Shown here: positions 43,864 to 51,957 of the stretch, piece by piece
Layout of the letters: every line of letters begins with the position of its first letter
How positions within the stretch are numbered: the stretch's first letter is position 1
Origin: Agromyces lapidis
GTDB lineage: Bacteria; Actinomycetota; Actinomycetes; Actinomycetales; Microbacteriaceae
Reading direction: 5' to 3'
NCBI RefSeq assembly: GCF_009749405.1
Contig: NZ_WBIQ01000006.1
Location: 62,001 to 126,000, forward strand
DNA length: 64,000 bases
Program-made: the position numbers and the translations under genes
Notes under the pieces: generated by a model
Database searches by the model: none
Seen by the model: the letters and a program-made list of their open reading frames with translations, nothing else
Told to the model about the DNA's origin: nothing

Positions 43864-44619
43864 ATGGTCACGAGTGCAGTTCCGGCCCCGCTCGACTCCG
43901 CATCGATGCCGCTCCGCCTCGTCGCGGTGACGCACGGCGCGCCATCCGGGGCCAACCGGGAGGCGATCATGCGCCTCGTCGACGGCGTCGCCTCGGCCAG
44001 GCCCGAACTCGACGTCGCCATCAGCTTCGTCGACGCCCGCGACGGCGACCTCGCGGTCGGCCTCGTCGGCGGCGGCCCCGCGCCGGTGATCGTGCCGCTC
44101 GTGCTGTCGGCGGGGTTCCACGTGCGCACCGGGCTCTCGCTCGGGCTCGAACGGCTCGGAGCGGATGCGGGACTGGCCGAGGCGCTCGGGCCCGACGACC
44201 GCATCGTCGAGGTGCTCGCGCGCCGGCTCGCGCTCGCGGGCCTCGAGCGCGACGACGCCGTCGTGCTCGCCGCCGCGGGCTCGAACGATCCCCGCGCAGT
44301 CCGGGAGTGCTTCGAGACGGCTCGCCGGTTGGGCCTCAGGCTCGGCCGCTCGGTCACGGTCGGGTTCATCGCCGCGGCGATCCCGCGGCTGCCCGACGCG
44401 ATCGAGATGATCCGCGAGGTGCACCCGGGGGAGCGGATCGCGGTCGTCCCCTACCTGCTGGCGCCCGGCGCATTCTCCGACGCGGCGGCGACCTCGGGGG
44501 CCGAGGTCGTGGCGGACCCGCTACTCCTGCCCGGCGAGCCGGCTCCCGCTGAACTCGTCGCGCTCGTGCTCGAACGCTATCGGGCGGCCGCCGACGCTGC
44601 GCACCGGATCACGGCGTAG
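43864..44619 (+). CDS. cbiX: Sirohydrochlorin chelatase-like protein (CbiX/SirB family)
   Basis: A 251-residue two-module chelatase. The N-terminal VAVTHGAPSG carries the metal-binding His, VIVPLVLSAGFHVRTGLS the second conserved His region, and AIPRLPDAIEMI lies in the C-terminal module. It would insert iron (siroheme) or cobalt into sirohydrochlorin. Siroheme is the cofactor of NirB encoded nearby, and cobA is in the same cluster, so iron is more likely. It has its own GlnR-like box. Confidence 0.8.
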   Translation: MVTSAVPAPLDSASMPLRLVAVTHGAPSGANREAIMRLVDGVASARPELDVAISFVDARDGDLAVGLVGGGPAPVIVPLVLSAGFHVRTGLSLGLERLGADAGLAEALGPDDRIVEVLARRLALAGLERDDAVVLAAAGSNDPRAVRECFETARRLGLRLGRSVTVGFIAAAIPRLPDAIEMIREVHPGERIAVVPYLLAPGAFSDAAATSGAEVVADPLLLPGEPAPAELVALVLERYRAAADAAHRITA

Positions 44620-44678
44620 GCGCGTCGGGGCGACGCATTCGGGCGTGCGCGACAACCGGCGGGTGCGTCCCGCGACGA

Positions 44679-46361
44679 TCAGCCCGTGAGACTGGTGGCG
44701 TCGTCGGGCTCGCCGATGGGTGCGACGTCGTTCGCTCCTGCCGCCGCGCGCGCGAGCACCTCGGCGATCCGCCCCTTGCAGCCGCCGCAGCCGGTGCCGG
44801 CGCGGGTGTCGCGCCCCACGCACTCGACCGTGGTGCTGCCGCTCGCCGCCGCGGCCTCGATGCGCTCCACCGTGACGCCGTTGCACCAGCACACGGTCGC
44901 GGTGGGGGCGAACGCGTCGCCCGACGCCGTCGGGTCGTCGTCGGGTCCGTCGAAGCGGAGGAGCAGGGAGCGGTCCGCCGGCAGTTCGGCCCGGCGCTCG
45001 AAGAGCAGGGTCAGCTCGGCGGCGGTGCGGGGCATCCCGACGCTCGCGAACGCCGTGAGCACCCCGCCCTCGGTGACCATCTTCACGTAACGGTGGTGCT
45101 CGGGGTCGGCCCACTGGGCCACCCGGCGCTGCGGGTTCCTGGGGTCCTCGTCCCACGGCTCGGGCCCGACGTCGCCGACCGCGACGACATCGAGGTGCTC
45201 GGCCTTCAGCATGACGATCGGCTCGCGTTCGGCGGGCGGCGCAGTGCGCTCGCCGTGTGACGAGGGGCCGGCGCCGCCGGCGATCGAATCGGCGGATGCC
45301 TCGCCGCGGGCCTCGGCCGCGAAGCTCGCCGCGAGCCAGTCGGCCTGCCGCCAGCCGGGTCCGATGAGACCGGACGGGGCGCCGGGCAGGGTGCGTTCGA
45401 GCGAGTTCTCCTCGGTGCGTTCGACGACCTGCGCGCAGTCGCCGATGGCGAAGACCGCGGGGTCGCTCCAGGAGGCGAGCCACGGGTTCACGACGATGCC
45501 GGACGCGGTGCGGAGCCCGGCGAGGGTCGCGAGCTCGGTTCGGGCGCCGACGCCGCACGAGAGCACGAGCAGGTCGCCCCGGAGCTGCTTGCCGTCGGCC
45601 GTGACGAGCTGGTCGAACGATCGTGAGCCGTCGGCCTCGTCGCGGAAGCCGACCGCCTCGGCGCGCGAGTTCGCGACGACGGTGACACCGGTGCGTCGGA
45701 GCCCGGCACGGAGCACGAGCCCGGCGCCGCGGTCGAGGTTGCGGGGCATCGGGTGCGGTCCGTGGTGCACGACGCAGACCTCGGCGCCCGCGTGCGCGGC
45801 GGCGAGCGCCAGTTCGAGCCCGAGTACGCCGGCGCCGAGCACGATGATCCGGCGCCGCGAGCGCACCGCCGCGAGCACCCGTTCGGCGTCGGCGAGGTCG
45901 CGCAATGCCGTGATGCCCGCCGGCAGTTCGTCGTCACGGCCGACGAGCGCGTCGGCGTACTTCTCGAGCGAGACGAGGTCGCGCCTGCGGCGCTCGACGC
46001 CGTCGAGGGTCGGCACGTTCGCGCGGGCGCCCGTCGCGAGCACGAGCCGGTCGTAGCCGAGGTGCTCGCCCGTCTCGAGCTTGACCGTGCGGGCGTCGCG
46101 GTCGATCGCGCGGGCGGTGACGCCGAGCCGCATCCTGACGCCGGCGGCCTCGGCCGCCGCCCGATCGCCGACGAGCATCGCGTCGAGCTCGGTGCCGCCG
46201 ACCGCGTACTCGGCGACGAGCACGCGGTTGTACGCCTCGACCGGCTCACCGCCGACGACCGTCAGCTCGAGCGAGCCATCGGCGACGGCCGGCAGCAGCT
46301 CCTCGACGAAGCGTGCGCCGACCGGTCCGTACCCGAGGAGGACGATGCGCTGCACGGTCAT
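44679..46361 (-). CDS. nasB: Assimilatory nitrate reductase FAD-dependent electron-transfer subunit
   Basis: A 560-residue flavoprotein starting QRIVLLGYGPVGARFVEELL. It has two dinucleotide-binding sites (second: IIVLGAGVLGLELALAAAHA), the FAD segment VFAIGDCAQVVERT and a C-terminal BFD-like [2Fe-2S] domain (CWCNGVT and TGCGGCKGRIAEV). It resembles NirB's N-terminal half without the siroheme part and would pass electrons from NAD(P)H to the nitrate reductase. The ATG at 46361 overlaps the nasA stop by four bases. Confidence 0.85.
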   Translation of the reverse strand: MTVQRIVLLGYGPVGARFVEELLPAVADGSLELTVVGGEPVEAYNRVLVAEYAVGGTELDAMLVGDRAAAEAAGVRMRLGVTARAIDRDARTVKLETGEHLGYDRLVLATGARANVPTLDGVERRRRDLVSLEKYADALVGRDDELPAGITALRDLADAERVLAAVRSRRRIIVLGAGVLGLELALAAAHAGAEVCVVHHGPHPMPRNLDRGAGLVLRAGLRRTGVTVVANSRAEAVGFRDEADGSRSFDQLVTADGKQLRGDLLVLSCGVGARTELATLAGLRTASGIVVNPWLASWSDPAVFAIGDCAQVVERTEENSLERTLPGAPSGLIGPGWRQADWLAASFAAEARGEASADSIAGGAGPSSHGERTAPPAEREPIVMLKAEHLDVVAVGDVGPEPWDEDPRNPQRRVAQWADPEHHRYVKMVTEGGVLTAFASVGMPRTAAELTLLFERRAELPADRSLLLRFDGPDDDPTASGDAFAPTATVCWCNGVTVERIEAAAASGSTTVECVGRDTRAGTGCGGCKGRIAEVLARAAAGANDVAPIGEPDDATSLTG

Positions 46362-48499
46362 ATCGGGGCTCCGGCTTCTGCGAGGCGGCCTGCGGGGCGG
46401 GCAGCGGGGCGCAGCCGCACGCGGTTCGTCTTGAACTCGGGCATGGCCGACACGGGGTCGACGAGGTCGCTCGTCAAGAGGTTCGCCGCCCGGTCGTCGC
46501 CGAAGTGGAACGGCAGGAACACCGTCTCGACCCGCACCTCGGTCGTGAGCAGCGCCGGGCAGCAGACGCGACCGCGTGCGTTCTCGACTTCGACGAGCTC
46601 GCCGTCGGCGATGCCGAGCCGTTCGGCGGTCGCGGGGTGGATCGACGCACGCAACTCGGGCTCGGCGGCGAGCAGCTCGGGCACGAGCCGCGTCTGCGCC
46701 CCGCTCTGGTAGTGCTCGAGCAGCCGACCGGTCACGAGGGTGAGTTCGTCGGGGGCGGGGCCCTCGAGCACGGCCGGGCGCACCGAGACCGGCACGAGCC
46801 TGGCCAGGCCGTCGGCGTGCGCGAAGCGCTCGTCGAAGAGCCGCGGGGTGCCGGTGCCGCCACGCGGGAACGGCCAGTACGCGGCCTCGCCCCGATCGAG
46901 CATCGCGTAGTCGATGCCCGAGTAGTCGGCGAGGCCGCCCTCCGACGCGAGCCTCAGCTCTTCGAAGACCCGTTCGGGATCGGTGTCGAACGTCGCCGGG
47001 CATTCGAGCCGCCGGGCGAGCTCGGCCAGCACCCAGAGCTCGTCGCGCGTGCCCTCGGGCGGCTCGATCGCCCGGCGTCGTCGCAGCACGCGTCCTTCGA
47101 GCGAGGTCATCGTGCCCTCCTCCTCGGCCCACTGGCGCACGGGCAGCACGACGTCGGCGAGCGCCGCCGTCTCCGAGCGCACGAAGTCGCAGACCACGAG
47201 CAGCTCGAGCGAGGCGAGCCCGTCGCGCACCGCGGCGACGTTCGGCGAGGAGACGACGAGGTTCGAGCCGTGCACGAGGAGTGCTCGCACGCCGCCGTCG
47301 CGGCCGAGCGACTGCAGCAGCTCGACCGCGGGCAGCCCCGGGCCGGGGATCGCCTCGGGCTCGACGCCCCAGACGCGGGCCACGTGGGCGCGTGCGGCCG
47401 GGTCGGTGATCTTGCGGTATCCGGGCAGCTGATCGCATTTCTGCCCGTGCTCGCGCCCGCCCTGCCCGTTGCCCTGACCGGTCAGCGTGCCGTAGCCGCT
47501 GCCGGGGCGCCCGGGAAGCCCCAGCAGCAGCGCGAGGTTGATCGCGGCCGTGGCGGTGTCGGTGCCGTCGACGTGCTGCTCGACGCCGCGCCCGGTGAGG
47601 ATGAACGTGTTTCCGCCGGCGGCGAGGCGCCGGGCGAGGCGCCGCAGCGCCGTCGCGGGCACGCCGGTGACCGACTGCACGCGCTCCGGCCACCAGCTCG
47701 ACACCGACCGCCGGAGCGCCGCGTACCCGATCGTGCGCCGTTCGAGGTAGTCGGCGTCGACGAGCCGCTCGGCGACGACCTGGTGGATGAGGCCGAGGAG
47801 CAGCACGAGGTCGGTGCCGGGCGCCGGCTGCAGGTGGAGGCCCTGCCCGTCGTCGGTCAGTCGCGCGGTCGCGGTGCGGCGCGGGTCGACGACCACGAGC
47901 CCGCCGGCGGACTGCGCGCCGGCGAGGTGCCCGATGAAGGGGGGCATGGTCGCCGCCACGTTCGACCCGAGGAGGAGGACGGTATCGGCCGCGTCCAGGT
48001 CCTCGACCGGGAACGGCAGCCCCCGATCGACGCCGAAGGCCCGGTTGCCCGCGGCGGCGGCCGACGACATGCAGTAGCGGCCGTTGTAGTCGATTCGGCT
48101 CGTCCCGAGGGCGAGCCTCGCGAACTTGCCGAGCAGGTAGGCCTTCTCGTTCGTGAGCCCGCCGCCGCCGAAGACGCCGACGGCGTCGGCGCCGTACTCG
48201 TCGCGGATGCCTCGCAGCCGACTCGCGACGAGATCGAGCGCCTCGTCCCAGCTCGCCTCCGCGAGCTCGCCGTCCGCGCCACGCACGAGCGGCACCCGCA
48301 GCCGCGAGGCGGTGCCGAGCAGTTCGGCGGAGGTCCACCCCTTCTTGCAGAGGCCCCCGCGATTCGTCGGGAAGTCGCGAGCGGTGACGCTCACCGGCGC
48401 CGTCGACGAGGGCGACGCCGAGGCATCCGGCTCGCCGAGCGTCATCGCGCACTGCAGCGCGCAATACGGGCAGTGGGTGTCGACTGAGGCTCGTGGCAT
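46358..48499 (-). CDS. nasA: Assimilatory nitrate reductase catalytic subunit
   Basis: A 713-residue molybdopterin oxidoreductase. Cys10, Cys13, Cys17 (CPYCALQC) and Cys51 (GGLCKKGW) bind the N-terminal [4Fe-4S] cluster; YCMSSAAAAGNRAFG and the C-terminal molydopterin-binding domain (ELTLVTGRLLEHYQSGAQTR) follow. The TGQGNGQGGREHGQKCDQLP region is typical of NasA. It reduces nitrate to nitrite in the cytoplasm. Eleven bases separate it from narK upstream, and it overlaps nasB downstream. Confidence 0.92.
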   Translation of the reverse strand: MPRASVDTHCPYCALQCAMTLGEPDASASPSSTAPVSVTARDFPTNRGGLCKKGWTSAELLGTASRLRVPLVRGADGELAEASWDEALDLVASRLRGIRDEYGADAVGVFGGGGLTNEKAYLLGKFARLALGTSRIDYNGRYCMSSAAAAGNRAFGVDRGLPFPVEDLDAADTVLLLGSNVAATMPPFIGHLAGAQSAGGLVVVDPRRTATARLTDDGQGLHLQPAPGTDLVLLLGLIHQVVAERLVDADYLERRTIGYAALRRSVSSWWPERVQSVTGVPATALRRLARRLAAGGNTFILTGRGVEQHVDGTDTATAAINLALLLGLPGRPGSGYGTLTGQGNGQGGREHGQKCDQLPGYRKITDPAARAHVARVWGVEPEAIPGPGLPAVELLQSLGRDGGVRALLVHGSNLVVSSPNVAAVRDGLASLELLVVCDFVRSETAALADVVLPVRQWAEEEGTMTSLEGRVLRRRRAIEPPEGTRDELWVLAELARRLECPATFDTDPERVFEELRLASEGGLADYSGIDYAMLDRGEAAYWPFPRGGTGTPRLFDERFAHADGLARLVPVSVRPAVLEGPAPDELTLVTGRLLEHYQSGAQTRLVPELLAAEPELRASIHPATAERLGIADGELVEVENARGRVCCPALLTTEVRVETVFLPFHFGDDRAANLLTSDLVDPVSAMPEFKTNRVRLRPAARPAGRLAEAGAPI

Positions 48500-48510
48500 C
48501 CGTGCTCGAT

Positions 48511-49917
48511 TCAGATCTGCTGCGCGCGCGCCCGGCCGGGGCGCACGTAGACGAGGGCGGTCAGGACGAGGAGCACGGCGTAGCCGGCGACGAAGCCGAG
48601 GAAGGCGCCCGCGTAGCCGCCCGTCGCCTGGAACGAGAGGTTCAGCGCCTGGGGGATGAGGAAGCCGCCGTACGCGCCGATCGCCGAGATCAGGCCGAGC
48701 GCCGCGGCCGCCTTGCGTGCGCGTGCGCTCTGGTCGCCCGAGGCGCGCAGCGCGAAGACGATCGGCACCATCCGGTAGGTCGAGCCGTTGCCGGCGCCCG
48801 CCGCGGCGAAGAGCAGCAGGAACAGGCCGAGGAATCCCCAGAACCCCGTGACCGGAAGCGCGAGGACGACCGCGAGCGTGATCGCGGCCATCGCCGCGAA
48901 GGCGCACATCGTGATGCGGGCGCCGCCGAAGCGGTCGGCCAGACGACCGCCGTACGGGCGCGCCAGCGAACCGACGAGCGCCCCGAGGAAGGCGAGCCCG
49001 ATCGACGTGCCGCCGACCTCGATCACCCCGAACTCGGGGAACTGGTCGACGATGAGCTTCGGGAACACGCTCGCGAATCCGATGAACGAGCCGAAGGTGC
49101 CGATGTAGAGCAGCGACAGCACCCAGAGGTGCGGCTCCCTGAGGGCCGCCGCCGAACCCGCGAGGTCGGCCTTCGCGTTCGAGAGGTTGTCCATGCTGCG
49201 CCACGCGCCGACCATCGCGACGAGGATGAACGGCACCCAGATCCAGCCGGCGAGCGGCAGGTCGAGGGCAGCCCCCGCACCGACCGTGATGATGATCGGC
49301 ACGACGAACTGGGCGACGGCGGCGCCGAGGTTGCCGCCCGCGGCGTTGAGTCCGAGCGCCCAGCCCTTCTCGCGCTGCGGGTAGAAGTACGTGATGTTCG
49401 ACATCGAGCTCGCGAAGTTGCCGCCGCCGAAGCCGGCGAGGGCGGCGGCTCCGAGGAGCACGCCGAAGGGCGTCTCGGGGTTTCCGACGCAGACGGCGAG
49501 GGCGATCGCCGGGGCGAGCAGCAGCCCCGCCGAGATGATCGTCCAGTTGCGGCCGCCGACGAGCGGCACGAGGAAGGAGTAGGGGATGCGCAGCGTCGCG
49601 CCGACGAGGCTCGGGATCGAGATCAGCCAGAAGATCTCACCGGTGGAGAGCTCGAATCCGGCGCGGGGCAGGGTCACGGCGACGATCGACCAGAGCTGCC
49701 AGATCACGAAGCCGAGGAACTCGGCGAAGATCGACCAGCGGAGGTTGCGGCGGGCGATGGCGCGCCCCTCGGTCTGCCACTGCTCGTGGTCCTCCGGATC
49801 CCAGTGGTCGATCCAGCGGCCCGGCCGCATCGCGAGCGCGGGGGCCTTGGCGGGGGCCGCGGTCGTGGCGGTCGCGGGATCCGGCTGGTGCTGCTCGGTG
49901 CTGACGGTGTCGGTCAT
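48511..49917 (-). CDS. narK: Nitrate/nitrite MFS transporter NarK-like
   Basis: A 468-residue transporter with about 12 membrane helices and a 60-residue hydrophilic N-terminus (WIDHWDPEDHEQWQTEGRAI). The two nitrate signatures are visible: GFGGGNFASSMSNITYFYPQ and AAAGAGNGSTYRMVP. A GlnR-like box lies 62 bases upstream. First gene of the narK-nasA-nasB operon. Confidence 0.95.
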   Translation of the reverse strand: MTDTVSTEQHQPDPATATTAAPAKAPALAMRPGRWIDHWDPEDHEQWQTEGRAIARRNLRWSIFAEFLGFVIWQLWSIVAVTLPRAGFELSTGEIFWLISIPSLVGATLRIPYSFLVPLVGGRNWTIISAGLLLAPAIALAVCVGNPETPFGVLLGAAALAGFGGGNFASSMSNITYFYPQREKGWALGLNAAGGNLGAAVAQFVVPIIITVGAGAALDLPLAGWIWVPFILVAMVGAWRSMDNLSNAKADLAGSAAALREPHLWVLSLLYIGTFGSFIGFASVFPKLIVDQFPEFGVIEVGGTSIGLAFLGALVGSLARPYGGRLADRFGGARITMCAFAAMAAITLAVVLALPVTGFWGFLGLFLLLFAAAGAGNGSTYRMVPIVFALRASGDQSARARKAAAALGLISAIGAYGGFLIPQALNLSFQATGGYAGAFLGFVAGYAVLLVLTALVYVRPGRARAQQI

Positions 49918-49978
49918 CGGTGCCTCCGGCGGGGTCGGTGGTGCGCGGAACTCGTGCGGCCGACGCTACGGAGCGGGT

Positions 49979-50005
49979 GTTTCCGCCGGTCGTGCCGCCC
50001 GTGAA
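49979..50005 (-). promoter_or_regulatory. GlnR-like box upstream of narK
   Basis: On the minus strand TTCAC-N6-CACGA-N6-GAAAC, i.e. half-sites at 11-bp spacing with the middle one degenerate. It is the weakest of the four boxes in this cluster but sits in the only non-coding stretch upstream of the narK operon. Confidence 0.45.
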
Positions 50006-50056
50006 CGCCTCGTCTCGAGGTGCTCACCCGGCGCCGAGCGGCGTGTGAGGCGGAGC

Positions 50057-51187
50057 TCAGACATCGATCCGATACCCGCGCTTGACCACGGTGGCGATGA
50101 GCCCGGGCACCCCGATCGTCTGCCGCAGGCGGCTGAGCGCGACCTCGAGGGCGTGCAGGTCGCCCGTGCCGGGCAGCCCCGACGCGAGCCGGTCGCGGGC
50201 GACGACGGCGCCGTGGGCGAGCACGAGCGCGCGCAGCAGGGCGAGCGCGACGGGCGCGAGCGGCACCCGCCGGTCGTCGATCTCGAGCACCGCCCCGCGG
50301 AGGGCGAGCAGCCCGTGACGGGTCTCGAGGCGCAGCACGCGCGACTGCTCGAGGTGTTCGCAGACGAGGCGGATGAGGGCGCCCATGCGGAAGCGTTCGG
50401 GCTGGATCGGCGTGATGCCCGCGTCGAGGAGGGGCGCCGCCGTCACCGGACCGACCGCCGCGGCGACGACGGGCCCGCACATCGCGTCGACGAGTTCGTC
50501 GTACCGGCCGCGCGCCTCGGCGGCGCCGAACAGCGCGTGCACGGCGGGTGCGCTCGTGAAGGTGATGGCGTCGAGCCCGCCCGAGCAGGCGGCGTCGATC
50601 AGCCGGTCGACCCGATCGTCGTCGGCGTCGGTCTCCACCCAACGGTACGGCTCGACGGTGAGCACGCGGGCGTGGGCGGCGCGCAGGCGATCGAGCTGGT
50701 GGGCCTGCAGGAAGCCGTGCAGCTGCACCGCGATCGTGAGCCCGGGCGGGTAGCGGTCGAGCACCTCGTCGATGAGCGACTCGGTCGTCTCCTCGGCGCT
50801 CATGCCGACGTCGTTCAGCCCCGCCGCGCGGATCCCGCCGCGCGCCTTCGGCCCGCGCACCAGGATCGCGGTCGCCTGCAGCGCGTCGACGAGGTCTTCG
50901 CCGAGTCCCGCCGAGTCGGCGACCTCGAACCAGCGCCGCACCCCGTAGGCGGTCGTCGCGAGCAGCACCTCGGGTCGCGCGGCGACGATCGCGCGGGTGT
51001 CGGCGATGACGGGATCGTCGCTCGCGGCGTTCGCCATCCGCAGCGTCGGCGCGTGCAGCACCTGCGCCCCGCGCCGCGCGAGGGCGTCGATGAGGTCGGC
51101 CGAGCGCCGGTCGCTCGTGACTCCGATGCGGAACCCCGCCAACTGGTCGGGCCGGAAGCCGGGCGGGCACTCCGTGGCATCCGTCAT
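50057..51187 (-). CDS. nnaR: HemD-like protein fused to a winged helix, nitrate-assimilation regulator NnaR
   Basis: A 376-residue two-domain protein. Residues 1-260 have the uroporphyrinogen-III synthase fold (FRIGVTSDRRSADLIDALAR, ITFTSAPAVHALF, AVGPVTAAPLLDAG); residues 275-376 are an OmpR-type winged helix (LHALEVALSRLRQTIGVPGL then VVKRGYRIDV). This architecture is that of NnaR, which acts with GlnR on nitrate and nitrite assimilation genes in Streptomyces and mycobacteria. Whether it still makes uroporphyrinogen III is unclear. It is translationally coupled to cobA (ATGA). Confidence 0.85.
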   Translation of the reverse strand: MTDATECPPGFRPDQLAGFRIGVTSDRRSADLIDALARRGAQVLHAPTLRMANAASDDPVIADTRAIVAARPEVLLATTAYGVRRWFEVADSAGLGEDLVDALQATAILVRGPKARGGIRAAGLNDVGMSAEETTESLIDEVLDRYPPGLTIAVQLHGFLQAHQLDRLRAAHARVLTVEPYRWVETDADDDRVDRLIDAACSGGLDAITFTSAPAVHALFGAAEARGRYDELVDAMCGPVVAAAVGPVTAAPLLDAGITPIQPERFRMGALIRLVCEHLEQSRVLRLETRHGLLALRGAVLEIDDRRVPLAPVALALLRALVLAHGAVVARDRLASGLPGTGDLHALEVALSRLRQTIGVPGLIATVVKRGYRIDV

Positions 51188-51957
51188 GCGATCACCGGCA
51201 TCGCGGCCGCGCGGGCCATCGTCTCGGACGCAGCGGTCTCGCCGTCGTGGGCGAGCCGAACGACCTCGCCGATGACGACCACCGCGGGGGAGACGACCCG
51301 CGCTCGCGCGGCCGTCGCGACGATGTCGGCCAGCGTGCCGACGGTCGTGCGCTGCTCGGGGCCGAAGCCGCGTTCGACGACGGCGACCGGATGCTCCGCC
51401 GGAAGGCCGTGCCGGGTGAGCCCGGCCGCGAGCGAGGGGAGCGTGCCGACGCCCATGAGCACCACGATGGTGCCGCCGAGCCCCGCGAGGTGGGCGAGCT
51501 CGTCGTCGCCGAGCGGGGCGTGCCCCGAGACGACCGTGAACAGGCGGCTCACGTCGCGATGCGTGACGGGGATGCCGGCCGACGCCGGAACGGCGATCGC
51601 GCTCGAGACGCCGGGGACCACTTCGACCGGGATCCCCGCCGCCCGGCAGGCGAGCACCTCCTCGCCGCCGCGGCCGAGCACGTAGGGGTCGCCGCCCTTC
51701 AGGCGCACCACGTGGGCGCCGGATGCCGCGTACCGCACGAGCATCGCCTCGATCTCGTGCTGGGGCACGGCGTGGTGACCGGGGGTCTTGCCCACGTCGA
51801 CGATCTCGGCGCGCGGCGCCAGGGCCGCCAGCTCCTCGTGGGGAGCGAGCCGGTCGACGAGCACGACGTCCGCGTCGGCGAGGGCGCGCACGGCGCGAAC
51901 GGTGAGCAGGTCGGCGGCGCCGGGGCCGCCGCCCACGAGCGTGACGCGCCCGGTCAT
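51184..51957 (-). CDS. cobA: Uroporphyrinogen-III C-methyltransferase
   Basis: A 257-residue SAM-dependent methyltransferase that makes precorrin-2. The motifs VTLVGGGPGAADLLTVRAVR, VRLKGGDPYVLGRGGEE and the PGVSSAIAVPASAGIPVTHR segment are all present. It lacks the N-terminal precorrin-2 dehydrogenase/ferrochelatase domain of CysG, so dehydrogenation and iron insertion need other enzymes; only a chelatase (cbiX) is in the window. Start overlaps the nirB stop, and the stop overlaps the nnaR start. Confidence 0.95.
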   Translation of the reverse strand: MTGRVTLVGGGPGAADLLTVRAVRALADADVVLVDRLAPHEELAALAPRAEIVDVGKTPGHHAVPQHEIEAMLVRYAASGAHVVRLKGGDPYVLGRGGEEVLACRAAGIPVEVVPGVSSAIAVPASAGIPVTHRDVSRLFTVVSGHAPLGDDELAHLAGLGGTIVVLMGVGTLPSLAAGLTRHGLPAEHPVAVVERGFGPEQRTTVGTLADIVATAARARVVSPAVVVIGEVVRLAHDGETAASETMARAAAMPVIA

